The notes under the pieces: model-generated
What the model was told of the DNA's origin: nothing
What the model saw: only the letters and a program-made list of their open reading frames with translations
The model's database searches: none
Shown here: positions 6,560-14,556 of the stretch, piece by piece
Numbering within the stretch: position 1 is the first letter of the stretch
How the letters are laid out: every line of letters begins with the position of its first letter
Origin: Spirochaetaceae bacterium
GTDB lineage: Bacteria; Spirochaetota; Spirochaetia; DSM-27196; SKKC01
NCBI GenBank assembly: GCA_003552745.1
Contig: PUOG01000163.1
Location: 1 to 21,110 of the forward strand
Reading direction: 5' to 3'
Length of the DNA: 21,110 nucleotides
Position numbers and translations under genes: made by a program

Positions 6560-9500
6560 TCAATCGGTCAGCTGTACCACATACCGGTACCTGCACGTGC
6601 CCGGTTGAATCAGATGCTCCTCGTCGATGCACTTGTACCAGCCCACATCGCCGCCGAGTCCGAGGTGACGATGATCCAGGTTGATGTATATCCGGTCGGA
6701 TAACGTGAGGTCCCACTCGTGCTGCGCAGCCTCGTACTCCGCGACGCTGTGGCGCAGTGCACTCGCGTGAAATGCGATGTCCGAGGCAAACACAACACCG
6801 CGGCCGGAGCCGTCGCGGAGCGCGATCCAGCGCACGTCCTCTTTGCCGCCGCATTCGACCGGCAGAATGAACGGATAGTGCTGTTCGTCGACCGTGCCCT
6901 CGTACCGACCGACCCGTGCCGAGAGCTTGCGGTCGCAGTAACTCTCATGCGGACCGCGTCCGAGCCACTCGACCCGCGAGAGCGCGGGGTCGATCTCGTA
7001 GGTAACACCTATGCGGGGCAGCACCGGGAGAGCCGGATCGCATATCACCGTCTCTTCGACGCCGATCGCACCTTCGCCGATGGGCTCGTATACCGACCGC
7101 TGTTCGAAGCAGGCACGTCCATCGACTTCGTAGCGCGCATGCACGATGCGGCGCTCGCCGCCGGTGACCGATACGACCCGCCGTTCGAGCCGGTCGAGCC
7201 CGGCGCGATACCAGTCGTTCGCGTACGAGTCGCCGCCGGTACCTCGGTCGATTCCGGTGGTCGCACGGAAGAAGTTGCCGACGCCACCCCGAAGGATCGG
7301 TGCGCCTTCCGATCCGACGAGCAGCCGGTCGCTCGACACGCTGAGTCCGGCCGGCCACTCGTACGAGGCCGCTGCACCGGTGCGAGTCGTCGACAAACCG
7401 CCGTCCACCGCGCCCGAGACCCGCGCAGTCACGTCGAACTGCTCGAAGGCGATCGTGTGACCCGCCGGAGCCCACGGTGTGTCGGCCGCCAGACGCAGAT
7501 CGACGTTTAGGTGCCACTGCGATACGTGTCCGGGTGACGGTGCACCCCACGCGTCCCGGTTCGATGCGCCGGCTTCATCGACGCCGGTAAGGGCGTCGTG
7601 CCACGGCAGTTCGACGACTTCGGTTTCACCGGGGGCGATCGGCGGGAGGGTGTTCGTGCCGTCGGCGACCGCAACGCCGTTTCGAAGGAGCACCCAGTCG
7701 AGTTCCATCCCCCCGATGTCGGTCGAGTGGTACTCGTTTCGCACCGCGACCGTGCCGGCTGCAACGTCCGCACTCGTGGGACCGTCAATCGTCGCGGCTC
7801 CGGTCGTCGGGCCGCCGGAAGCCGAGAGCAGCCGAACGGGTGCCTGCAGATACCTGATCTCGAGTGCACCCGGATGCGGGGTCAGATCCGGCTGAACTAC
7901 GCCGTTGAGGCACATGTCGAGCGACTCCTCGTTTAGGACATCTTCACCGAAGTCGCCGCCGTAGCCGTACCCGATCGTGCCGTCGGGACCCGACAGCGGA
8001 AGCGACTTATCGCACCAGTCCCACACGAATCCGCCCTGGAACCGCGGGAAGCGCCGGACGAGCTCCCAATACTTCGAGACGCCTCCGTTGCTGTTACTCT
8101 TCGCGTACGCGTATTCACACATCACCATCGGTCGCGGATCGTCCGGGTCGCTGAGCGTCTGCTCCACCCATTTCACCTTCGGATACATCGGAACGCGAAC
8201 ATCGGTCACGTCTGCGCCGGGATCGCCACTCTCGTACTGCACCAGGCGCGTTGGATCGTATGAACGGATCCACGCGGCCATTGCAGCGTGATTCGGCCCG
8301 ACCCCCGACTCATTGCCGAGAGACCAGAAACAGACGCATGGGTGGTTCTTGTCGCGCATGACCATCCGGATTGCGCGCTGCAGATACGCCTGCGCCCACG
8401 TCGGGTCACGGGAGAGTTGCGCGCCGATCCCGTGCGTCTCGAGGTTCGTCTCGTCTACGACGATGATGCCCATCTCGTCGCACAGATCGTACCAAGCGCT
8501 GTCGTTCGGATAGTGGCTCGTGCGCACCGCGTTGAAGTTCAGCCGTTTCATCGCGACGACCTCGTCACGCATCCGCTCGATCGACGGCAGGCGTCCGCTC
8601 TCGGGGTCGTGCTCGTGCCGGTCGACGCCGCGCACGATCAGCCGCCGGCCGTTCAGCCGGATCACGCCGTCGTCGGCGACGCGGATGTCGCGAAAGCCGA
8701 CACGGACGCTCTCGTAGTCGACCTCTTCGCCGCCGGGGCCTATGAGTACGACGACGGCGCGGTAGAGGGTCGGTGTCTCGTCGCTCCATAAGTGTGCATC
8801 CGGTACCGGCAAGCGGACATTCGCCGTCGCACGTTCGCGCGGGCGGTCGCCGCCGCGCCGGGAGTACATCGGTGTGTCGACCGAGACCGGCGCCTCTCCC
8901 GTCGCGATGCTCTTTCCGGCCGGGTCGAGGAGTTCGAAGCGGACACGGTAAGAGGCGAAGCCGGGCACCTCACGGACCGAACAGGTAATATCGAGCTCCG
9001 CGTCGGCGGCCGGCCCGCGATCGCCGATCGAAATCGACGAGAGATCGATCGGCGTACGAACCTGGAGGTCGTTGATGTGCGCCGACGGTTTCGCGTAGAG
9101 AATAACCGACCGGTGAATACCGGAGAGATGCCAATAGTCCTGGTCCTCGAGGTACGAGCCGTCGCAGAATCGCATGACCTGGACAGCAAGCCGGTTCGAG
9201 CCCGGTTTCGCGAACTCGGTGATCCGGAACTCCGACGGGAGTTTGCTATCCTGACCGTAGCCGACGCACCTGCCGTTCACCCAGAGATAGAACGCCGACT
9301 CCACCCCTTCGAACGAGAGGTAGAGATCCTTCTCGGCCCACGTCGGGTCGACGGTAAAGTCGGTCACGTAGCAGCCGGTCGGATTGTCGGCCGGAACATA
9401 CGGCGGACAGAGAACCGCTCCCCCGTAGTGGTCCATCTCGCGCGGCGAAGCGCCTTCGGGTGGAGATGCTCCGTCCGGGGCCGCGCCCCGGTAAGGATTG

Positions 9501-9862
9501 CGCAGGTGCGGCGAACCGGGCTCGACGCCGAAGGGGTACTTCACGTTCGTGTAGATGGGTGTCCCGTGCCGCTGCGTCTCCCACGTGCCGGGAACCGCGA
9601 TTCGGGCCCAACCCGACACGTCGAACTCCGTGCTCGAGAAGTCGGTCGGTACCGCCTCGGGCCGGTCGAAGAGCCGGAACGCCCAGCTCCCGTCCAGCGT
9701 GTTGACGAAGGTGGACGCGATCCTGTCGCCGGCTCGCGCCTCCTCTTTCGACGCGTACCCGCAGAGCGGCGCGTGCATCGGCTCGCGGTTGACCTCGAGG
9801 ACGTTGTGGTTCTCGAAGTCGCGACTCACCGGATCGACCGGCGCATGTTCTGATCGGCTCAT
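6560..9862 (-). CDS. LacZ-type GH2 beta-galactosidase (large form)
   Basis: This 1100-aa protein has the five-domain LacZ architecture. The jelly roll carries ENPTG-like DNPTGCY (159-165), GYGQDSKLPSEF (201-212) and DGSYLEDQDYW (234-244). Two Ig-like domains flank a TIM barrel with RHEHDP, TSHYPND and ETHG. The C-terminal Bgal_small domain covers about residues 815-1097. The acid/base is Glu518 in SLGNESG and the nucleophile Glu583 in MCEYAY. It hydrolyses terminal beta-galactosides; there is no signal peptide, so it is cytoplasmic. Two oddities are a proline/glycine-rich insertion of about 38 residues before DNPTG, and Tyr586 where E. coli LacZ has His540. The ATG at 9862 is chosen because the protein aligns from about residue 15 and a longer frame would overlap the divergent AraC gene; its ribosome-binding site is weak. 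Confidence 0.93.
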   Translation of the reverse strand: MSRSEHAPVDPVSRDFENHNVLEVNREPMHAPLCGYASKEEARAGDRIASTFVNTLDGSWAFRLFDRPEAVPTDFSSTEFDVSGWARIAVPGTWETQRHGTPIYTNVKYPFGVEPGSPHLRNPYRGAAPDGASPPEGASPREMDHYGGAVLCPPYVPADNPTGCYVTDFTVDPTWAEKDLYLSFEGVESAFYLWVNGRCVGYGQDSKLPSEFRITEFAKPGSNRLAVQVMRFCDGSYLEDQDYWHLSGIHRSVILYAKPSAHINDLQVRTPIDLSSISIGDRGPAADAELDITCSVREVPGFASYRVRFELLDPAGKSIATGEAPVSVDTPMYSRRGGDRPRERATANVRLPVPDAHLWSDETPTLYRAVVVLIGPGGEEVDYESVRVGFRDIRVADDGVIRLNGRRLIVRGVDRHEHDPESGRLPSIERMRDEVVAMKRLNFNAVRTSHYPNDSAWYDLCDEMGIIVVDETNLETHGIGAQLSRDPTWAQAYLQRAIRMVMRDKNHPCVCFWSLGNESGVGPNHAAMAAWIRSYDPTRLVQYESGDPGADVTDVRVPMYPKVKWVEQTLSDPDDPRPMVMCEYAYAKSNSNGGVSKYWELVRRFPRFQGGFVWDWCDKSLPLSGPDGTIGYGYGGDFGEDVLNEESLDMCLNGVVQPDLTPHPGALEIRYLQAPVRLLSASGGPTTGAATIDGPTSADVAAGTVAVRNEYHSTDIGGMELDWVLLRNGVAVADGTNTLPPIAPGETEVVELPWHDALTGVDEAGASNRDAWGAPSPGHVSQWHLNVDLRLAADTPWAPAGHTIAFEQFDVTARVSGAVDGGLSTTRTGAAASYEWPAGLSVSSDRLLVGSEGAPILRGGVGNFFRATTGIDRGTGGDSYANDWYRAGLDRLERRVVSVTGGERRIVHARYEVDGRACFEQRSVYEPIGEGAIGVEETVICDPALPVLPRIGVTYEIDPALSRVEWLGRGPHESYCDRKLSARVGRYEGTVDEQHYPFILPVECGGKEDVRWIALRDGSGRGVVFASDIAFHASALRHSVAEYEAAQHEWDLTLSDRIYINLDHRHLGLGGDVGWYKCIDEEHLIQPGTCRYRYVVQLTD

Positions 9863-9882
9863 TCGACTATCATCGCAGAGCG

Positions 9883-9907
9883 ACCGGCGCCGACGAATGG
9901 CGCCGGT
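9883..9907. promoter_or_regulatory. Perfect 9-bp inverted repeat over the AraC gene start
   Basis: ACCGGCGCC, a 7-bp spacer GACGAAT, and GGCGCCGGT form a perfect inverted repeat. It fills most of the 34-bp gap between the divergent LacZ-type and AraC-type genes and covers the ATG at 9897. It could be the binding site of a dimeric regulator or, as RNA, a strong hairpin across the start codon. Confidence 0.45.
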
Positions 9908-10844
9908 GACCGAAAACATGTACTATCTGACGAGCATGGCACGCGCGTTTCCGGACGGACGCCGTCCGATCTACCGTACGTTCGAGCATAACGACCTGCT
10001 CGGAATGCTGTGTGCCGGCGCGGTCTCCAAGGCCGGCGTCGTAGACGACACAACGAGCCGGTGCTACCCGTTCTACTGTCTCGTGCTCGTGCTGAAGGGG
10101 CGTGGCCGCTACACCGATGACACCGGTGAATCGATCGATGTCGGACCCGGCGACGCGATTCAGCGACTTCCAGACCGTACCCACAGCCTCGCAATCCGCC
10201 CCGACAGCGACTGGCACGAGATCTTCTGCGGGATCGGGCGGGCACGCCCGGTCAGCCCGATCGAACGGCACCAGCTGCTTTCGACCCGGTACTGGAATGC
10301 GGTCGCTTCCCGCGACGGGTTCGAGGAGCTCGAGACGCTTATCCGGCGGCTCGTTCCGTTCGCGCCCGAATCGCCGGTTCTCCATCCGTCGACGCAGACG
10401 GTACTCATCGACCGGCTGTTCGAGTTCTACGACAACCTTTCGGCGGCCGCCGATCCGGAGCTGCGCTTCCTGCAGGCGGATGCGCTCGCGTGGTTCGATA
10501 CGATCTACCGGTACGACGAGATTGGAGCAGATCGCGACCCGCTGCGTCAGGCGTGCTACCTGCTCAGTCACGACCCGACCGACCGTCGCGAGGTCGAAGA
10601 GGTCCTCGCAACGATACCGCTCAGTTACTCGCGGCTTCGCCAGCTCTTCCGCGAGCGGATCGGAATGAGCCCCGGTCAGTACCGGCTGAAGCGACGCATG
10701 GAGGAGGCGTGTGCGATCCTGTCGTCCAACTGCCTCTCGGTGAAGGAGATCGCATTCCGCTTCGGCTACGCCGACCCGGGAGCGTTTTCGCGCCGGTTCA
10801 AGGAAGTAGTCGGCTGCACTCCCTCGGAGTTTGCTCCGCATTGA
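9897..10844 (+). CDS. AraC-family transcriptional regulator
   Basis: This 315-aa protein has an N-terminal cupin-like sensing domain (about 55-110; strand-rich, with FYCLVLVLKGRGRY and VGPGDAIQRLPDRTHSL). A helical linker follows, then a C-terminal double helix-turn-helix (about 235-313). The second HTH carries SVKEIAFRFGYADPGAFSRR (281-300), followed by FKEVVGCTPSEF, the classic AraC signature. It is divergent from the LacZ-type gene with only 34 bp between the chosen starts, so it most likely controls the GH2 operon in response to a sugar. An ATG at 9918 would widen the gap and is also possible; neither start has a good ribosome-binding site. The upstream in-frame extension to 9555 lies wholly inside the LacZ-type gene and is discounted. 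Confidence 0.92.
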   Translation: MAPVTENMYYLTSMARAFPDGRRPIYRTFEHNDLLGMLCAGAVSKAGVVDDTTSRCYPFYCLVLVLKGRGRYTDDTGESIDVGPGDAIQRLPDRTHSLAIRPDSDWHEIFCGIGRARPVSPIERHQLLSTRYWNAVASRDGFEELETLIRRLVPFAPESPVLHPSTQTVLIDRLFEFYDNLSAAADPELRFLQADALAWFDTIYRYDEIGADRDPLRQACYLLSHDPTDRREVEEVLATIPLSYSRLRQLFRERIGMSPGQYRLKRRMEEACAILSSNCLSVKEIAFRFGYADPGAFSRRFKEVVGCTPSEFAPH

Positions 10845-10890
10845 ACGGCGGCGCATTACGGCTGCCCGGCCGTTACTTGCCGCGCCTCGC

Positions 10891-11988
10891 TCAGGTATCC
10901 TTTTCCGACCGCTCGCGGAGCGCACTCTCGAGCCATTCGCGGCGCGGTCGCACCCCCCACCCCGCTTCGTCGGCCGGCATAAGCAATTGTCCGTCACTCA
11001 CCTCGAGTCGCGGCTCGTACAGCTCCCCGAGCTCACCGGGCTCCTCGATCGAGAACTCGAGAAACGGCCCCGGGTTCGCGATAGCACGCAGCAGGTGAAG
11101 CGTGAAAACGGTTACCATGCTTACATTCGCGGAGTGCGGTGTACACGACATTCCGGCCTCCCGCGCGAGCGAGGCTACTCTCATCGCCCTGCTCATTCCG
11201 CCGATGTAGCAGACGTCGGGCTGAACGATGTCGACCACACGCTCGCGTACCATGCGCTCCCAGACGGGAATCCAGTTATCCTGCTCGCCGCCTGCAACGT
11301 CACCGTCGAGCGTCTCGGTCACCTGTCTCGTCCACTCCATCTCCCAGTACGGACACGGCTCCTCGAAGTGCCCGGGACCTCCGCCGTGCAGTCGCCGGCC
11401 GATCTCTATCGCCCGTTCGGGGCGATAGGCGCTGTTCGCGTCGGCGTGTATGACGAAGTCGGGCCCGAACGCGGAGCGCATCGTGTCGATGAGCTCTTCG
11501 CTGCGGCCGGGCCAGCGATCGCGGTCCTCGCCCTCGCCGTCGCCGACCCTGACCTTGCACGCGCGGAAGCCGTAGTCATCCCGCAGTCCGCGGATACGTT
11601 GTGCCTCGTCGGACGGGGTAATGTCGCGCCGCATGCTCGAGGCGTACACCGGCCACGGCCCCGGGTCGGCGCCCAGGAGTTCGCAGACGAGCTTGTTCTC
11701 GCGTCGGGCGAGCAGATCCCAGAGTGCGGTTTCCACCCCGCACAGCGCGCGCAGTACGAACCTCCCGGGAAACTTCAGGTTCGCCGCGACGACTCGATCG
11801 GCGAGCGTTGCCGGATCGGGATCCTCGAGCTGCATGGCGACAGGTGCGACCATGCGGTGCAACACGGCGGCCGTGATATCGGCGTTGAACGGAGCCGTCT
11901 GGCCCCAACCGGTCTCGCCGCTATCGCTCTCGATTTCGACCAGCGTAACCCCACGAGTCGAATAGGTGGTCACCGATGTGATTTTCAT
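10891..11988 (-). CDS. Mandelate racemase-type enolase-superfamily enzyme (probable acid-sugar dehydratase)
   Basis: The 365-aa protein has the capping domain (1-115) and an (alpha/beta)7-beta barrel. The barrel holds K145-V-R147 on strand 2 and metal ligands Asp183 (HADANSAY), Glu209 (HFEEPCP) and Glu235 (GGEQDN). Asp258 (VQPDVCYIGG) and His285 (CTPHSAN) form the His-Asp dyad, and Glu311 follows. This is the mandelate-racemase subgroup pattern, whose members mostly dehydrate sugar acids or racemise hydroxy acids by abstracting the proton next to the carboxylate. It follows the GNAT gene by 12 bp and has a strong AAGGAG site that includes part of the upstream stop codon, so the two are co-translated. 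The sugar acid cannot be named from sequence alone. Confidence 0.9.
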   Translation of the reverse strand: MKITSVTTYSTRGVTLVEIESDSGETGWGQTAPFNADITAAVLHRMVAPVAMQLEDPDPATLADRVVAANLKFPGRFVLRALCGVETALWDLLARRENKLVCELLGADPGPWPVYASSMRRDITPSDEAQRIRGLRDDYGFRACKVRVGDGEGEDRDRWPGRSEELIDTMRSAFGPDFVIHADANSAYRPERAIEIGRRLHGGGPGHFEEPCPYWEMEWTRQVTETLDGDVAGGEQDNWIPVWERMVRERVVDIVQPDVCYIGGMSRAMRVASLAREAGMSCTPHSANVSMVTVFTLHLLRAIANPGPFLEFSIEEPGELGELYEPRLEVSDGQLLMPADEAGWGVRPRREWLESALRERSEKDT

Positions 11989-12000
11989 AGCGTCAACTCC

Positions 12001-13149
12001 TTACACCCCGTCCTGCCGGGGCATGAACAGCGGCAGGGGGCACCAGCTGTCGAGAACCGAACCGGAGGCCGCTGCGTTCGCCGGCGGCGGTAGCGGACCG
12101 AAGATGGTACGCATGGCAACCGGGGCGCTCATCTCGATCGCGGGCACCTCATCCGTGCGCTCGCACACGATGCCCTCGGAGGACACGGCAATCCGGAGAT
12201 TGCCGTACTCTTCGATACCGACCACTATCTCGCCCGGCTGCAATCCGGTCTTCTCGCGGCGAAGCGTGAGCAGCGCGCGCATGACCTTCTGCCAGTCGAA
12301 GATCCGCCAGTTTCCTACCGGCCGAATGCCGGTGCCTTCGGCAACCCGGCCGAGTTCGTCGACAAGTGGTGAAGGAACCGGGGCACACTCGAAGCTGACC
12401 GATCCTCGGCCGTGCCGCCGCACCCATGCCGGCACGAGCGCCCGGGTCGTCGCCTCGCTCTCTCCCCTCGCCTCCAACACCATGCCGGAGCTCGGGTCGG
12501 CGATGACGTAGCCGACCGCTCGCCCCTCAGTGTCGAACGCGACAAACAGCTCATGGTGCCAGCTCACCGCCACGTCGAAGAACGCCTCCGGCCGGCGTGT
12601 GCAGTGAACCGCGTGATCGTCGTGCCACCGGACAACGGCGGCGATTCGCTCGTCGTCCGACGAGGTTACCTTTTCGAACGTCAGCTCCGGCACCGACCGG
12701 TAGCTGTGTCGGACGTTTGCGTCGCTCACGCTGAACTCCCAGGCGGTTCCGCAGACCTCGTATCCGAAGTAGCCGTACCGCTGCCGCTGACCGCTGAGCC
12801 ACGAAATCTCGTATGACTCATCGTGGATCTGCTCGAGCGCGGCTTCCATGAGCCGCTTCATGTATCCTCGTCCCCGATCTCGCGGATGCACCGAGACCCC
12901 ACCGATACCGGCGATCGTAAGTGGTGTGTTCCCGATGTTCAGTTCGATCGGATAGACACCGACGATGGCGCGAATTCTCCCGTCGCGCTTGACGGCAAGA
13001 TGTCTACCCATCGACTCGTCGGTCGGCTGATAGAGCTTCGGTAGCAGGCGCTCGAAGTCGTGCGGCCTGTGGGCCGAAAACACGAGATTGAGCAAGTCGA
13101 TCGCCTCTTCGAAGTCGTTCGCTCTGAGTCGCGTAATCTGTTCGGACAT
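12001..13149 (-). CDS. Eis-like GNAT N-acetyltransferase
   Basis: This 382-aa protein starts with a GNAT domain. The acetyl-CoA loop is VSVHPRDRGRGYMKRLM (residues 86-101, R/Q-x-x-G-x-G/A type), preceded by the strand AIVGVYPIEL. A second, degenerate GNAT-like half follows (about 150-290), then a sterol-carrier-like C-terminal domain (about 290-382) with DWQKVMRALLTLRRE. That three-part arrangement is typical of the Eis family, which acetylates amines, classically aminoglycosides or polyamines. Its acceptor here is unknown, and the sugar-acid neighbour hints at an amino-sugar or metabolite. The ATG at 13149 has GAGGAAA just upstream; a longer frame to 13224 adds residues unlike the family. 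It is the first gene of a two-gene operon with the enolase-superfamily enzyme. Confidence 0.85.
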   Translation of the reverse strand: MSEQITRLRANDFEEAIDLLNLVFSAHRPHDFERLLPKLYQPTDESMGRHLAVKRDGRIRAIVGVYPIELNIGNTPLTIAGIGGVSVHPRDRGRGYMKRLMEAALEQIHDESYEISWLSGQRQRYGYFGYEVCGTAWEFSVSDANVRHSYRSVPELTFEKVTSSDDERIAAVVRWHDDHAVHCTRRPEAFFDVAVSWHHELFVAFDTEGRAVGYVIADPSSGMVLEARGESEATTRALVPAWVRRHGRGSVSFECAPVPSPLVDELGRVAEGTGIRPVGNWRIFDWQKVMRALLTLRREKTGLQPGEIVVGIEEYGNLRIAVSSEGIVCERTDEVPAIEMSAPVAMRTIFGPLPPPANAAASGSVLDSWCPLPLFMPRQDGV

Positions 13150-13182
13150 GGTTTCCTCGTTCGGTGTTCCCTGGTGCCCGAC

Positions 13183-13211
13183 AGTGTAGGTGGAGAAGCA
13201 ACACGCAGCAA
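13183..13211 (-). promoter_or_regulatory. Candidate sigma70 promoter of the GNAT/enolase-superfamily operon
   Basis: On the minus strand TTGCTG (13211-13206), a 17-bp spacer and TACACT (13188-13183) give a consensus-like promoter, with its -10 box 33 bases before the GNAT start codon. It lies in the 215-bp divergent interval facing the URO-D gene. No equally good plus-strand promoter was seen there. Confidence 0.42.
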
Positions 13212-13308
13212 GGAACCGGACCACCGTGCCGTCGGCAATTCACACCGCTCCGACGAACGGTGCAACAGCACTTCAATCTCACCCGCCCTCTACGGCACAA
13301 TGGAGGCT

Positions 13309-13336
13309 CGGAAGCGAAGGCCGGGATCGAACCGGC
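13309..13336 (-). other. tRNA 3'-end-like fragment (T-arm plus acceptor strand)
   Basis: On the minus strand, 13336-13320 reads as a perfect tRNA T-arm: stem GCCGG, loop TTCGATC, stem CCGGC. A 7-nt acceptor-like strand CTTCGCT, one base, and CCG follow. No matching D-arm, anticodon arm or 5' acceptor strand was found upstream on that strand, so this is not an intact tRNA. It could be a relic left by integration into a tRNA gene, or coincidence. Confidence 0.35.
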
Positions 13337-13364
13337 GGACGTCCGGTGACCTGTGGAGGGCGAT

Positions 13365-14549
13365 GTGAGTTCAACTTCAACGAACAAGTACGATATCAAC
13401 TTCGACGCCGAATCGTATCTCGCCGGAGCGGGGCATGAGTTCGTCCCGGCGACGGCGGCGCTCGACGGCGATTGGGTGTGCGAGCACCTCGGGGTTCCGT
13501 TCGACAAGTACTACCGGAGCTTCGATGTGCAGCAGGAGGCGGTCGCACGGGCGCGCGAGGAGGTAGTCGGAGCGCTCGGGATCGATATCGTGCACGATAA
13601 GTGCTACGACCACGGCGTTATCCTCAACGCCTCGCTTTTCGGCGGGGAGGTCCGGTACCACGCCACATCGACGCCGGTTCTCACGCCGGTGGTCGAAGAG
13701 CCGGCGTCGGTCTCCGGCCTCGCACGCCGTATCGACGCGATCTCCGATGAAGGGCTTCTGCACGAGGGCAAGCTCCATCCGGAGTACTGGGAGGCCGCGA
13801 GACTCGTCGAGCAACGCACCGGGAAGCGGCCGAGGGCGCCGGCGTCCGAGGGCATCAAGGGCGTCGCAACGCTCTGCGGCCAGCTGTGCGGTATCACGAG
13901 CTTCCTTATGTGGCTCGTCACGGATCCGCACGAGATGGCGGAGCTCACCGCCCTTGTGGCTCGAACGATGAAGCGCTACATCCGCGCTTCGCGCGCCTTC
14001 GACGGCGCCGAGAGTGCCGACGGGCTTGCCTTCGCGTCGGATCTGACCGGGCTCATGTCACCCGACACCTACGCGGAGTTCTGCGCACCCCACGACCGCG
14101 ATCTGTACGAGACATTCGCGCCGAACGGCGAGCGTTACTATCACGCCGACTCCAACCTCCGCAACCATGTGCAGATACTCGCCGACATCGGCGTGACGAC
14201 GGTGAACATCGGGCCGATGATCTCCGTTTCGCACATCCTGAGTATCGCTCCCGGCATGCACATTGACGGACAGGTACCGCCGACGCAGGTGTTGTGGCGC
14301 GGTAGCACCGACCTCGTGGTGGATGCGGTACGCTGCGATTTGAAGGAGATTGAGGCAGCAGGGGCCGATCTGTCTCAGCTTCGCGTCTGTACCGCGGGTT
14401 CGATCAACCCGGGCACACCGATAGAGAATATCAGGGCGATGTTCTGGGCCGCGCAGACGTTCGGACGATTCGACGGCGAGGTCGATGCAGAGCTCAACGC
14501 CGTTCCGATCGAATTCGAGCGGGCTCACGTCGTGAACCAGGTGTCGTAG
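13365..14549 (+). CDS. URO-D (uroporphyrinogen decarboxylase)-family protein of unknown function
   Basis: The 394-aa protein has the URO-D barrel signature. This includes a C-terminal run with YYHADSN (258-264), NIGPMISV (281-288), HIDGQVPP (299-306) and CTAGSINPGTPIENIRAM (342-359). The family holds haem-pathway decarboxylases and cobalamin-linked methyltransferases (MtaA/CmuA type). The methyltransferase zinc site H-x-C...C is absent: it reads H260-A-D262, and the later Gly-Cys is Gly-Ser (345-346). Haem synthesis is unlikely given the sugar context. The start is taken as GTG at 13365 because GGAGG sits five bases upstream; GTG at 13353 is in frame but has no such site. It is followed after 7 bp by the PdxA-family gene, so the two are tightly coupled. 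Confidence 0.82.
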   Translation: MSSTSTNKYDINFDAESYLAGAGHEFVPATAALDGDWVCEHLGVPFDKYYRSFDVQQEAVARAREEVVGALGIDIVHDKCYDHGVILNASLFGGEVRYHATSTPVLTPVVEEPASVSGLARRIDAISDEGLLHEGKLHPEYWEAARLVEQRTGKRPRAPASEGIKGVATLCGQLCGITSFLMWLVTDPHEMAELTALVARTMKRYIRASRAFDGAESADGLAFASDLTGLMSPDTYAEFCAPHDRDLYETFAPNGERYYHADSNLRNHVQILADIGVTTVNIGPMISVSHILSIAPGMHIDGQVPPTQVLWRGSTDLVVDAVRCDLKEIEAAGADLSQLRVCTAGSINPGTPIENIRAMFWAAQTFGRFDGEVDAELNAVPIEFERAHVVNQVS

Positions 14550-14556
14550 AACCAAA

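Noticed and set aside
4774..6684. A 636-codon plus-strand open frame opposite the GH2 gene
   Set aside because: It is antisense to a gene with complete GH2 motifs; its product is Arg/Val-rich with no domain, as expected from GC-rich codon bias on the opposite strand.
9555..9896. A 114-residue N-terminal extension of the AraC-family protein
   Set aside because: It lies entirely within the LacZ-type coding region on the other strand and has no similarity to AraC sensing domains.
10858..10873. Hairpin ACGGC-N6-GCCGT between the AraC and enolase-superfamily genes as a terminator
   Set aside because: The stem is only 5 bp and no T-run follows on either strand.
10831..12093. A 420-codon plus-strand open frame opposite the enolase-superfamily gene
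   Set aside because: Antisense shadow of a gene whose metal ligands and catalytic residues are all present.
13300..13420. A complete tRNA gene on the minus strand
   Set aside because: Only the T-arm and a possible acceptor strand are present; no anticodon stem, D-arm or pairing 5' acceptor strand could be found.
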